The translations under genes and the position numbers were made by a program. From Bacteroidota bacterium (GTDB lineage Bacteria > Bacteroidota > Bacteroidia > Chitinophagales > Chitinophagaceae), in NCBI GenBank assembly GCA_023429365.1, contig JAEYVW010000484.1, positions 1-18,563 on the forward strand: a DNA stretch of 18,563 nt, read 5' to 3'. Below the pieces are notes generated by a model that had not been told where the DNA came from, searched no databases, and was given only the letters and a program-made list of their open reading frames with translations. Numbering within the stretch: the first letter of the stretch is position 1; each line of letters begins with the position of its first letter. This document shows positions 1-7,255 of the stretch, piece by piece.

Positions 1-426
1 CACGACCTGGTACCACAACTCGTGGAAACGGTAAAAGGCTATGCCAGCCATGAAAAAGAATTATTGCTTCGTGTTACCGAGGCTCGTACAGCAGCTATGG
101 CTGCAGGCTCCATTGACGACAAGATCAAAGCGGAACAACAACTTTCTGCCGCTTTGCAGGGATTGAAGGTGCAGGTAGAAGCTTATCCCGATCTAAAAGC
201 TAACCAGAATTTCCTCCAACTCCAGGAAGAGCTTAGCGACATAGAAAATAAACTCGCTGCTGCCCGCCGCTTCTTCAATGGCGTTACAACCGAGTACAAC
301 AACGCGGTTGAATCTTTCCCCAGCAATCTAATTGCCCGGAACTTCGGTTTCCAGCGCGAACTATTTTTCGACCTGGGAACGGAAAGCCGTAAGCAAATGG
401 AAGAGCCCCCAAAGATCCAATTTTAA
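1..426 (+). CDS. lemA: LemA family protein (5' end cut by window)
   Basis: The frame is open from base 1 and reads HDLVPQLVETVKGYASHE, the characteristic LemA core motif after the N-terminal membrane helix. The in-frame GTG at 22 is therefore not the true start and the first ~40-50 residues lie outside the window. About 141 residues remain, nearly all helical, ending in the family signature FPSNLIARNFGFQRELFF and a short charged tail, as LemA proteins do. Family knowledge: LemA proteins are small inner-membrane-anchored helical proteins of unclear function, very often encoded next to HtpX-like M48 proteases. That is seen here: the M48 gene starts 24 bases downstream on the same strand, so the two probably form an operon. 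The biochemical role is not known. Confidence 0.93.
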   Translation, partial: HDLVPQLVETVKGYASHEKELLLRVTEARTAAMAAGSIDDKIKAEQQLSAALQGLKVQVEAYPDLKANQNFLQLQEELSDIENKLAAARRFFNGVTTEYNNAVESFPSNLIARNFGFQRELFFDLGTESRKQMEEPPKIQF

Positions 427-450
427 CCCCTGCCACTAAACAGGGAAAAA

Positions 451-1383
451 ATGCAGTACGTCGGTTTAGTCAGCCAGATCAGGCGAAACAACAGAAACTC
501 GGTTTTACTTCTCATCGCATTCCCGGTATTGCTCCTGGCGATGTGTTATGCCATCCTGTTTTTTACCACCGAACAGAATATCGATATCGCCAACCAGTCT
601 TTTGTCCGGGTAACACCTTTTGTGTTGGCAGGTGTGGGTATCTGGTTTTTGATTGCCTGGGCAGGTCATAATGCGATAATCAGATTGTCGACCGGTGCCA
701 AACCCCTGGAAAGAAAAGAAAACAAGCGAGTTTACAACCTGCTAGAAAATATCTGCATTTCGCAGGGGATCACAATGCCCAAACTAAATATTATCCGGGA
801 CGACTCACTGAATGCCTATGCCAGCGGAATTCATGAAAAAAATTATACCATTACCCTATCTACGGGTATCATCGATAAATTGAACGATGAAGAACTGGAA
901 GGAGTGCTCGCGCATGAACTCACGCATATTCGCAACCGCGATGTGCGGCTGCTGATCATTTCGATCATATTCGTAGGCATATTTTCATTTATCGCTGAAA
1001 TGGCGTTTCGCGGCTTACGCTTTTCGGGACGAAAAAATGACAGGGATGGCAAAGGTGGTACCGCTATTGTCCTGATCATTATTGCCATAACAGCTGTAGC
1101 TTATCTGATATCTGTATTGCTGAGATTTGGCATCAGCCGCAGAAGAGAGTACCTGGCCGATGCCGGAGCTGCTGAGATCACAAAGAAGCCTTATGCTTTG
1201 GCATCTGCCTTAAGAAAAATATCAGGCGATCCACTAATTGAAGCTGTGGAAAGCCGGGACGTGGCGCAACTTTTTATCGATAACCCCAAGCCATCCATTC
1301 ATAAATCCGCGTCCTGGGATAATTTATTTGCTACCCACCCACCCATAGAAAAAAGAATAGCACTGCTAGAGCAGTTTGTTTAG
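451..1383 (+). CDS. M48 family (HtpX-like) membrane zinc metalloprotease
   Basis: 310 residues. Two N-terminal hydrophobic helices (about 19-39 and 55-72) precede a cytoplasm-facing catalytic part. The zinc motif HELTH lies at 155-159, with the third ligand Glu233 in REYLADAGA. A further hydrophobic hairpin is at about 165-182 and 203-226. The C-terminal signature FATHPPIEKRI (about 293-303) is typical of the HtpX/M48B group. Members degrade or process misfolded membrane proteins at the inner membrane. The gene follows lemA by 24 bases, a pairing widespread in bacteria, and is probably cotranscribed with it. It converges on the M43 protease gene with only 25 bases between stops and no obvious terminator. 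I leave the symbol empty because several HtpX paralogues can exist in one genome. Confidence 0.92.
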   Translation: MQYVGLVSQIRRNNRNSVLLLIAFPVLLLAMCYAILFFTTEQNIDIANQSFVRVTPFVLAGVGIWFLIAWAGHNAIIRLSTGAKPLERKENKRVYNLLENICISQGITMPKLNIIRDDSLNAYASGIHEKNYTITLSTGIIDKLNDEELEGVLAHELTHIRNRDVRLLIISIIFVGIFSFIAEMAFRGLRFSGRKNDRDGKGGTAIVLIIIAITAVAYLISVLLRFGISRRREYLADAGAAEITKKPYALASALRKISGDPLIEAVESRDVAQLFIDNPKPSIHKSASWDNLFATHPPIEKRIALLEQFV

Positions 1384-1408
1384 CTTCCGTGCGATCCAGC
1401 CGGGTTGG

Positions 1409-2656
1409 TTACATTTTCAAAAACTTGTGTTTGATGATCTCCCCGTCTTTCCGGCTGGCAACAAGGAAGTACAGGCCAGGTTGGAAATTTTCAATATTCA
1501 GGCGAACCTGTTTTGAAGTGACCATATACTGGCCCATGAACTGACCCTTAGCATTTGTAATTGCAATTGACGCCCCGACCCAGCGAATGTCGTATGACAT
1601 GTCTATCACCAACTCATGTGTGGCGGGGTTAGGATAAATTTTCGGCTGCAGCCACTTTGGTGGCTCTTCCGGCACAGGAATTTCGCTGATCAATGGTGGC
1701 AGTAGCGCATAGGAAGATAAAATGTGGTGACGAGGCCCACCTGATTTGAAATAACCACGCATCCGCTCTTTCTGCCCCTCGGTGAAAAGATTGGTACATG
1801 CGTCGGCGGTTATATCCATATAATTCATATACATGTCGCCGCTGGATCCGCTGTTGCAGGAAAGCCTGACACCTGTCGGGCAACCTGTGGTAAAATTGGC
1901 CTGCTTCGGCGTATCATCTACCCAGTCATCGCCACAATAGGCATCGCCCCAGATATGACGCAGGCCCATCCAGTGTCCGGCTTCGTGCACCGCCGTCTTG
2001 CCCATTTCATAACCACCTTTATTGTTTTTACCAAAAACTCCATAGTGGATTACGATGCCATCTTTATCAGCCGGTCCTCCCGGAAAACTGGAATAGCCAA
2101 CTACACGGCCCAGGTTGCAGACCCATATATTCAGGTAATTTTCGGGATCCCAAACATCGCTGCCTGTTTGAGCAGAAAACTTCATTCGGTCGTCGGCCGC
2201 CCATTGTGTAACCGGTGTGTATTTTCGAACAATTCCGCTTGTAGCTCTTCTCTGCGGATCTGATATCGCGAGTTTAAACTCTATGCCGCAGTCCGCCGCA
2301 ATATCACGGAATGCTGCCGGTGTTTTTGCTGTATCGGCATTCAAACGGCGAAAAGTCTCGTTCAAGACTGCGATCTGGCTGAAAACACGCTCGTCGCTGA
2401 TGTTTTCTTCAGGTCTATTATAGAGTATATGCACAACGACCGGCACTGTAAAAACTGGCCCTATATGCATCCGGCCTGCCGTGCGTTCAGAATGTAATTT
2501 TCGTTGAATGAAGTCTTCAATATCGTTAAGAGTATTTTTTAATGAAGGTTCGCGGTTTAGTAATTGTTGCTGGTATTCGGCCGTCTGGCATTCCTTTTGG
2601 GCCTGGCCCTGCCAAACGAACAACAAAAACGCAAACGTAAAAATGTAAAACCGCAT
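1409..2656 (-). CDS. Secreted M43 (pappalysin/cytophagalysin-type) zinc metalloprotease with T9SS sorting domain
   Basis: 415 residues. A signal peptide (1-18, ending GQA before Gln19 or Gln20) leads into a short pro-region. The catalytic domain carries the extended metzincin motif HEAGHWMGLRH at 224-234, where three His bind zinc and Glu225 is the catalytic base, and a Met-turn around MNYMD at 277-281. Together these match MEROPS M43 (ulilysin, cytophagalysin). Residues about 337-415 form a type A T9SS C-terminal domain: IYPNPATHELVIDM, an internal GQ segment, then NIENFQPGLYFLVASRKDGEIIKHKFLK. The enzyme is thus predicted to be exported by Sec, carried across the outer membrane by type IX secretion, and then to cleave extracellular proteins or peptides. 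The best promoter match is about 165 bases upstream of the ATG, implying a long leader. It converges with the M48 gene. Confidence 0.93.
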   Translation of the reverse strand: MRFYIFTFAFLLFVWQGQAQKECQTAEYQQQLLNREPSLKNTLNDIEDFIQRKLHSERTAGRMHIGPVFTVPVVVHILYNRPEENISDERVFSQIAVLNETFRRLNADTAKTPAAFRDIAADCGIEFKLAISDPQRRATSGIVRKYTPVTQWAADDRMKFSAQTGSDVWDPENYLNIWVCNLGRVVGYSSFPGGPADKDGIVIHYGVFGKNNKGGYEMGKTAVHEAGHWMGLRHIWGDAYCGDDWVDDTPKQANFTTGCPTGVRLSCNSGSSGDMYMNYMDITADACTNLFTEGQKERMRGYFKSGGPRHHILSSYALLPPLISEIPVPEEPPKWLQPKIYPNPATHELVIDMSYDIRWVGASIAITNAKGQFMGQYMVTSKQVRLNIENFQPGLYFLVASRKDGEIIKHKFLKM

Positions 2657-2820
2657 AGCTCAGTGGATCAAATGTTCGATTATCCATGGCAATAGACACT
2701 TGCCACGAGCTATTCAAGGGATTGGGACGATAGTAAAGGAAATCGGGAAATGCGGTGTTCGCGGGATATGAATTCAAGGGACGGATACCGGAGATTAAAC
2801 TGATTGGGGGGTTGGAGATT

Positions 2821-2851
2821 CAAATATAGGGTCTTTTTAATTAAATAGCAA
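2821..2851 (-). promoter_or_regulatory. Bacteroidota-type promoter for the M43 protease gene
   Basis: Read on the minus strand, TATATTTG (2821-2828) is an exact TAnnTTTG -7 box. It is preceded by TTG (2849-2851) at a spacing of 20 bases, the arrangement of Bacteroidota primary-sigma promoters. It would give a leader of about 160 nucleotides before the ATG at 2656. No better match lies nearer the gene: AACATTTG at 2669-2676 lacks a correctly spaced TTG. Confidence 0.5.
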
Positions 2852-2931
2852 TCAAAATTTTATATCGTATTTTCCCTATTACCGAATTATTTCATATGAG
2901 CTTTTTAACAGCACTAAATAAAGCCAAACCT

Positions 2932-2939
2932 TATTTTTG
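2932..2939 (+). promoter_or_regulatory. -7 box candidate for the glutaminyl cyclase gene
   Basis: TATTTTTG fits TAnnTTTG exactly and lies 30 bases before the ATG, giving a leader of roughly 20-25 bases. No TTG is found at the expected 19-23 bases upstream, only a T-run at 2902-2906, so support is partial. Confidence 0.4.
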
Positions 2940-2969
2940 TAAGCCTGGTTACCTCATCAATCCATCTAC

Positions 2970-3764
2970 ATGAAAAGAACATTAACAGCCACCTTATTTA
3001 TCGTACTTTTTTCGGCATGCAATAACGATGACAGTCCGGCAACACCCAGTAAAATAGACCCCAATGCGCCAAAGCCTGTTGGATACTCTATTGCGAGGAC
3101 TTACCCGCACGATACTTCTTCTTTTACCCAGGGCCTGATCCTGTACAACGGTAATCTTTATGAAGGTACCGGTGAGTATGGTCGTTCCCATCTACTGAAA
3201 GTGAACCTGGATAATGGACAGATCGAAAGAAAGGTAAAACTCGAAGACAGGTTTTTTGGAGAAGGGATTACGATCCTCAATGATACGATTTACCAGCTAA
3301 CCTGGAAAGAAAACACGGTATTTGCCTATACGGTCAATGATTTTAAAAAAGTAAAAGAGTTCAGGATCGATACCGAGGGCTGGGGAATTACGCACAATGG
3401 CCAGGAATTGATCGTTAGCGATGGCAGCAGCAACCTATATTATTATAGCCCCAGCAATTTTCAGTTATTGCGTACGCAGTCTGTCACGGAGGGTGGAAAC
3501 CTTTCTTATAATTTAAACGAACTGGAATATATCAATGGATACATATATGCTAACCAGTGGCAGGCGCCTTATATTTTCAAGATTGATCCGGGCAGCGGCT
3601 CCATCGTTGGCAAAGTTGACCTTACTGATGTGTGGAACCGGGTGAAAGCAAAGGAACCACAGGCTGATGTACCCAATGGTATTGCCTATGATTCCGCTAC
3701 CAATAAAATGTTTATCACGGGCAAACGCTGGCCCGAACTTTACGAGATCGAGTTAAGCAAATAA
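2970..3764 (+). CDS. Glutaminyl-peptide cyclotransferase (glutamine cyclotransferase), lipoprotein
   Basis: 264 residues. A lipoprotein signal ends in the lipobox FSAC, with Cys17 as lipidated residue followed by NNDDSP. The mature part matches the plant/bacterial glutamine cyclotransferase five-bladed propeller. It has YPHDTSSFTQGLIL (about 45-58) and YEGTGEYGRS (64-73), whose second Glu, Glu69, is the expected catalytic acid. Also present are FFGEGITIL, EGWGITHNG, NELEYINGYIYANQW and a closing NGIAYD/TGKRWPELYEIEL. The enzyme converts N-terminal Gln of exported proteins to pyroglutamate. In Bacteroidota it acts in the periplasm on proteins after signal peptidase cleavage. The dipeptidyl-peptidase gene follows after 57 bases on the same strand and may be cotranscribed. 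Confidence 0.93.
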   Translation: MKRTLTATLFIVLFSACNNDDSPATPSKIDPNAPKPVGYSIARTYPHDTSSFTQGLILYNGNLYEGTGEYGRSHLLKVNLDNGQIERKVKLEDRFFGEGITILNDTIYQLTWKENTVFAYTVNDFKKVKEFRIDTEGWGITHNGQELIVSDGSSNLYYYSPSNFQLLRTQSVTEGGNLSYNLNELEYINGYIYANQWQAPYIFKIDPGSGSIVGKVDLTDVWNRVKAKEPQADVPNGIAYDSATNKMFITGKRWPELYEIELSK

Positions 3765-3821
3765 ACTTTACAAGACATCCATTATAGCTAGTAAAAACAA
3801 TTCCTCATTTAAACTTCCGAC

Positions 3822-5993
3822 ATGCGCAACCTTATCGTAGCACTTCTTTTGTTCCCCGTTTTTGCCATTGCCCAGAAAAAACAGATAACCCTTGAAGACA
3901 TTTATAAAAAAGGTGTTTTCCGTGGCGAATTCGTAGCCGCTGATTTTGGCCGGGCTTCCCACCGCGCCGACATACCCGAAACCCTGAGAGATGAAAAAGG
4001 CAAGTTGCTGGAGAAAGCCGATGACATTATTTATAGTTCGGCTCATCCACGCATCGTTCTGATCCGGACAAACATCGAGAGCATTTACCGCAGATCCACG
4101 AAAGCGAATGTATACGTATATGATACGCTCACGAAAAAAGTTGTTTCTCTCGATGAGAGCAAGTTACTACACCCCACCCTCTCACCCGACGGAAGCAAAG
4201 TTGCATTTGTCAAAGACAACAATCTTTATATAAAGGATCTCGCCTCCAGTGAAGTGAAAGCGGTGACCACCGACGGTAAATGGAATCATATCATCAATGG
4301 AAATTGCGATTGGGTATATGAGGAAGAGTTTGAGTTTACCCGGGCCTACCAATGGAGCCCCAGGGGAAACTACATCGCATATTACAGGTTTGATGAAACC
4401 GATGTAAAGGAATACAATATGACCCTTTACGACAATACCTATAATAAGGACTACCGTTACAAATATCCCAAAGCAGGTGAAGCAAATTCAAAAGTAGAGA
4501 TTCATATCTATGAGTTGGCCACCGGCAAAGATGTCAAAGCCCAGTTTGAACAGGGAGACATTTATATTCCCCGCATCAAGTGGACAAGAGATGATAACAA
4601 ACTTGTTGTTTTTTGGATGAACCGTCACCAGGATCACCTGAAACTGCTTGCCACAGATGCCCGGACCGGACAGGCTGAGAATATCTACGAGGAAAAGAAT
4701 AAATACTTTGTTGAGATCAACGATGACTGGTGGTTCCTGAAGGACGGCAAAAACCTGCTTTTCAACAGCGAAAAGGATGGTTTCCGCCATTTGTACATGC
4801 AAGATCTTGATGGCAAAAAATTATTACAGGTCACAAAAGGAAATCACGAGATCACGGAAATAAATGGTGTTGATGAAACAAATAAGCGAATCTATTATAC
4901 CATGGCCTACCCGAGACCTTTGGACAGGAACTTGTTCGTAACTGATTTCACCGGGAAAAATACCCGGCAGCTTACGGAGGGCGAGGGATGGCATCGTACG
5001 GTGATGAACGATGACTTTACACAATACTATGTGTACCGCACTGACATCAATACACCGCAGGTAGTAACGCTTCACCAGCTAAGATCCAACAGGAAAGGCA
5101 TAACCACCCAACTGGTAAAAACCGTCAACGAAAGCCAGAAATTGAGAAATACACTCTCACAGTTTGATCTAGGCAAGGCCGAATTCATTAAGATTCCCAA
5201 TAGCAAAGGAGATACACTGAATGGCTGGATGCTTAAGCCTGCAGGATTTGATGCATCAAAAAAATACCCGGTACTATTTTGTAATTATGGCGGACCCGGA
5301 TCACAGCAGGTGGCCAACCGTTTTGGAGCGGTGAATTTCTGGCACCAGCTGCTCGCTCAAAGAGGATTTATTGTGGTAAGTGTTGACAATACAGGAACAG
5401 GGTACCGTGGAGAAGAATTTAAAAAGAAGACTTACCTGCAGCTGGGAAAGTATGAGATCGAAGATCAAATCGACGCGGCGAAATTTATTGGCAGGATGCC
5501 CTTTGTTGACAAAAACAATATTGGTCACTGGGGCTGGAGTTATGGCGGCTTCATGAGTTCCCTGGCGATCACAAAAGGCGCCGATGTGTTTTCTGCGGCT
5601 GTTGCTGTTGCGCCTGTTACGAACTGGAGGTTTTATGATAATATCTACACCGAGAGATATATGCGCACGCCACAGGAAAATCCCAAAGGGTATGATGATA
5701 ATTCTCCCATCAATCACACCGATAAGATCAAAGGCAAGTACCTGATCATTCATGGCACGGCAGATGATAATGTACATTTCCAAAATGCCACGCAAATGAT
5801 CACGGCGCTGGTGAAAAGCAATATAGATTTTGAGAGCGCTTATTACCCCAACAAGAATCATGGCATCTCCGGTGGTGTGGATAATACAAGTTTTCACCTG
5901 TGGAGCAAAATGACGAACTGGATTATGGAAAACCTTGGTAATGAGAATACCTCAAATGAAAAATCGACGCAACAAAAACAAAAGGCGTTTTAA
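3822..5993 (+). CDS. Dipeptidyl-peptidase IV-like serine peptidase (S9B)
   Basis: 723 residues, the normal length for DPP IV. A signal peptide (1-17, ending AIA before Gln18) directs export. Residues about 90-450 form the eight-bladed propeller (DPPIV_N). They include DWVYEEEFE at 163-171, whose Glu pair binds the substrate N-terminus in DPP IV enzymes. The alpha/beta hydrolase domain (about 480-705) has GWSYGG with nucleophile Ser573, HGTADDNVHF with Asp648, and NHGISGG with His680. The 32-residue Asp-His gap equals that of human DPP IV. It should release X-Pro (and X-Ala) dipeptides from peptide N-termini in the periplasm or at the surface. A polar tail (NENTSNEKSTQQKQKAF) ends the protein. 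The upstream cyclase could block peptides this enzyme would otherwise trim, since DPP IV needs a free amino terminus; that link is inference. Confidence 0.94.
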   Translation: MRNLIVALLLFPVFAIAQKKQITLEDIYKKGVFRGEFVAADFGRASHRADIPETLRDEKGKLLEKADDIIYSSAHPRIVLIRTNIESIYRRSTKANVYVYDTLTKKVVSLDESKLLHPTLSPDGSKVAFVKDNNLYIKDLASSEVKAVTTDGKWNHIINGNCDWVYEEEFEFTRAYQWSPRGNYIAYYRFDETDVKEYNMTLYDNTYNKDYRYKYPKAGEANSKVEIHIYELATGKDVKAQFEQGDIYIPRIKWTRDDNKLVVFWMNRHQDHLKLLATDARTGQAENIYEEKNKYFVEINDDWWFLKDGKNLLFNSEKDGFRHLYMQDLDGKKLLQVTKGNHEITEINGVDETNKRIYYTMAYPRPLDRNLFVTDFTGKNTRQLTEGEGWHRTVMNDDFTQYYVYRTDINTPQVVTLHQLRSNRKGITTQLVKTVNESQKLRNTLSQFDLGKAEFIKIPNSKGDTLNGWMLKPAGFDASKKYPVLFCNYGGPGSQQVANRFGAVNFWHQLLAQRGFIVVSVDNTGTGYRGEEFKKKTYLQLGKYEIEDQIDAAKFIGRMPFVDKNNIGHWGWSYGGFMSSLAITKGADVFSAAVAVAPVTNWRFYDNIYTERYMRTPQENPKGYDDNSPINHTDKIKGKYLIIHGTADDNVHFQNATQMITALVKSNIDFESAYYPNKNHGISGGVDNTSFHLWSKMTNWIMENLGNENTSNEKSTQQKQKAF

Positions 5994-6324
5994 TACCTGG
6001 TAACTGGCACTCTTTAGGCCTTACAGGCAAGTTTTAAAAAAAGAACCCCGACTTTTAGTCGGGGGCCCTAATCAAAAACCATTAACCATTAAACCTTATC
6101 CTATGAAAATTCATTAGCAATATCGTTAATAAAGATTTAAATGAGAAACTTTTTTCTTGCTTTTTTTCGCTTTTAAGTGTTTTCCATACGCTTTCTTGAT
6201 TTCTCTCAATGTCGAAACGTCGATTTTTTAGCTAAATCGATTCTTTAAAGGAACTCAAACGTTTGCGTAATTAATTTTTCAATTACTCATCATTTGCAGA
6301 TTTTTGCCAGAATAATATCCCCCA
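5994..6324. other. 331-base AT-rich intergenic region upstream of ubiX
   Basis: No convincing gene. It holds a GC-rich hairpin (6046-6064) and a leader-like stretch (6068-6104) containing ATTAACCATTAAACC that ends in ATG AAA ATT CAT TAG (6103-6117), a start followed by only three codons. A T-rich tract runs from 6146 to 6185. Three small inverted repeats lie nearer ubiX: TCGATTT/AAATCGA (6220-6226, 6234-6240), the perfect palindrome CAAACGTTTG (6256-6265), and GTAATT/AATTAC (6267-6272, 6281-6286). The last two could be an operator for ubiX, but no known regulator site is recognised. No exact TAnnTTTG box precedes ubiX; ATCATTTG at 6289-6296 is the nearest. Confidence 0.55.
6046..6064 (-). terminator. 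GC-rich hairpin with U-tract on the minus strand only
   Basis: CCCCGAC (6046-6052), loop TTTTA, GTCGGGG (6058-6064): a perfect 7-bp stem. On the plus strand it follows the DPP IV gene by about 50 bases but is followed by GCCCTAATC, not a T-run. On the minus strand the stem runs into TTCTTTTTTTAAAAC, a good U-tract. As a canonical intrinsic terminator it therefore works for minus-strand transcription, although no minus-strand gene ends here. It may still stop or protect the DPP IV transcript as a 3' hairpin. Confidence 0.6.
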
Positions 6325-6882
6325 ATGAGAAAAATTGTTGTCGCAATCACGGGTGCCAGTGGTTCAATTTACGCCAGGAGCCTGCTGCAAAAGCTTGCTT
6401 CTATCAACTCGCAATGGTCGGAGCTGGGTGTGATCATGAGCAATAATGCACGAGAGGTATGGCAGACAGAACTTGAAGACAATACTTACGATAAATTACC
6501 GGGAAAGCTTTATACCGCGCAGGATTTCAGTGCACCATTTGCATCAGGGTCGGGACAGTACGACACCATGATCATCATTCCCTGTTCGATGGGTACACTG
6601 GGCAGAATCGCTTCAGGTATCTCCAATGACCTTGTGAGCAGAGCAGCAGATGTGGTACTTAAAGAAAGAAGAAAATTAATCTGCGTGGTGCGTGAAACGC
6701 CATACAATCTGGTTCATATCCGCAACATGGAAACCGTCACACTTGCAGGGGGCATTATTTGTCCGGCAACACCGTCTTACTACAGCAAGCCCAAAACAGT
6801 GGAAGAAGTGGCTGCCACAGTTGTTGACCGGGTGCTGGATCTTGCAGGTTTTGATGTTAGAACCTTTAGATGGGGAAACTGA
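6325..6882 (+). CDS. ubiX: UbiX-type flavin prenyltransferase
   Basis: 185 residues, typical UbiX length. The Rossmann-like flavodoxin fold begins VVAITGASGSIYARSL with the FMN-binding GASGS at 10-14. The conserved Ser39 lies in IMSNNAREV, followed by PCSMGTLGRIASG (86-98), RETPYNLVHIRNM (123-135) with the conserved Arg123, and CPATPSYYSKPKTVEE near the C-terminus. The enzyme joins dimethylallyl phosphate to FMN to make prenyl-FMN, the cofactor of UbiD-type decarboxylases. No ubiD homologue is in the window. mqnE, 2.7 kb downstream on the same strand, points to use in menaquinone synthesis by the futalosine route, where a UbiX/UbiD-type step is proposed; that link is inference. The frame stays open for 46 codons after its TGA, which I take as chance. 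Confidence 0.95.
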   Translation: MRKIVVAITGASGSIYARSLLQKLASINSQWSELGVIMSNNAREVWQTELEDNTYDKLPGKLYTAQDFSAPFASGSGQYDTMIIIPCSMGTLGRIASGISNDLVSRAADVVLKERRKLICVVRETPYNLVHIRNMETVTLAGGIICPATPSYYSKPKTVEEVAATVVDRVLDLAGFDVRTFRWGN

Positions 6883-6928
6883 TATGCGCATATCGTCAAT
6901 CATCTAATTCGAACTTCCAGTATAAATT

Positions 6929-7222
6929 CATTGCTGTCCGGAATAAAATCTTGGATAGTTGTCAGAACCTTTGACCCGCGCGGCATCTATGACTTTTACA
7001 TTTACAGGGGCGTTGCTTAATTTTTCCTGGAGACTCTTACTTTTGCTGGCCGTAGTTTAAATGTATCGATGGTCAGGATACCACAGCGCACACTGCGAAC
7101 ACAGCGAAGTATTCGCATCAGGTCCTGTTCTACGTTGCAGATTTTATCACGAAAACGGCTTTCGCTGTGCTCACCGTGCCCGCCGTGGTTTATAGTACTC
7201 CAGAGTTCCCCGGACAATAATG
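6929..7222. mobile_element. Putative MITE-like non-autonomous element
   Basis: The ~294-base segment has imperfect 13-base terminal inverted repeats: CATTGCTGTCCGG (6929-6941) and the complement of CCGGACAATAATG (7210-7222), 11 of 13 positions matching. It is flanked by the direct repeat GTATAAATT (6920-6928 and 7223-7231), which would be a 9-base target duplication. The identity in fact runs 13 bases (GTATAAATTCATT at 6920-6932 and 7223-7235). It encodes no transposase. Inside it lies a large imperfect hairpin made of 9-base units and a promoter-like sequence pointing into it (7013-7045). It fills the gap between the convergent ubiX and GH5 genes. Copies elsewhere in the genome would be needed to prove mobility. 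Confidence 0.45.
7080..7190. repeat. Imperfect long inverted repeat built from 9-nt units (N)CAC(A/G)GCG
   Basis: The left arm contains three consecutive 9-base units: ACCACAGCG, CACACTGCG, AACACAGCG (7080-7106). The right arm, read on the minus strand, contains ACCACGGCG, GGCACGGTG, AGCACAGCG (7189 back to 7163). The arms agree at 21 of 27 positions and are separated by about 50 bases, so a transcript could fold into a long hairpin. The pattern resembles the CACGGAG/CACAGAG-type 9-mer intergenic repeats scattered through many bacterial genomes. A reading frame across it on the minus strand is an artefact of the repeat. Confidence 0.65.
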
Positions 7223-7255
7223 GTATAAATTCATTAAAGCGAAACGCGATGACGG

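Larger units (their letters stand above)
2657..2969. other. 313-base divergent intergenic region
   Basis: This region separates the divergently transcribed M43 protease (-) and glutaminyl cyclase (+). The half near the M43 gene has ordinary base composition, holds no convincing gene, and would be that gene's long leader. The part from about 2820 to 2945 is AT-rich and contains the two opposing promoter candidates listed separately. No terminator or repeat was recognised. Confidence 0.6.

Noticed and set aside
1384..1408. GC-rich CCAGCCGGGTTGG as a terminator between the convergent M48 and M43 genes
   Set aside because: The pairing would leave a one-base loop and there is no T-run.
5301..5897. 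198-codon minus-strand open frame inside the DPP IV gene
   Set aside because: It is fully antisense to the catalytic domain of a well-supported gene, and its translation has no recognisable domain.
6883..7020. 46 stop-free codons in the ubiX frame after its TGA
   Set aside because: UbiX already has its normal length and C-terminus. The extension has no conserved look and runs into the repeat element, so readthrough or recoding is not supported.
6928..7056. Protein-like minus-strand fragment reading SNAPVNVKVIDAARVKGSD and ending at a TGA inside the left direct repeat
   Set aside because: It is stop-bounded at about 42 codons with no start codon, and its stop lies in the proposed element end. 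It could be a gene remnant, but I cannot identify a parent and cannot exclude chance.
7017..7217. 66-codon minus-strand frame (NHGGHGEHSES...RCVRSVRCG)
   Set aside because: It is made by the 9-base repeat arms, starts at TTG, and has no protein-like features beyond the repeat.
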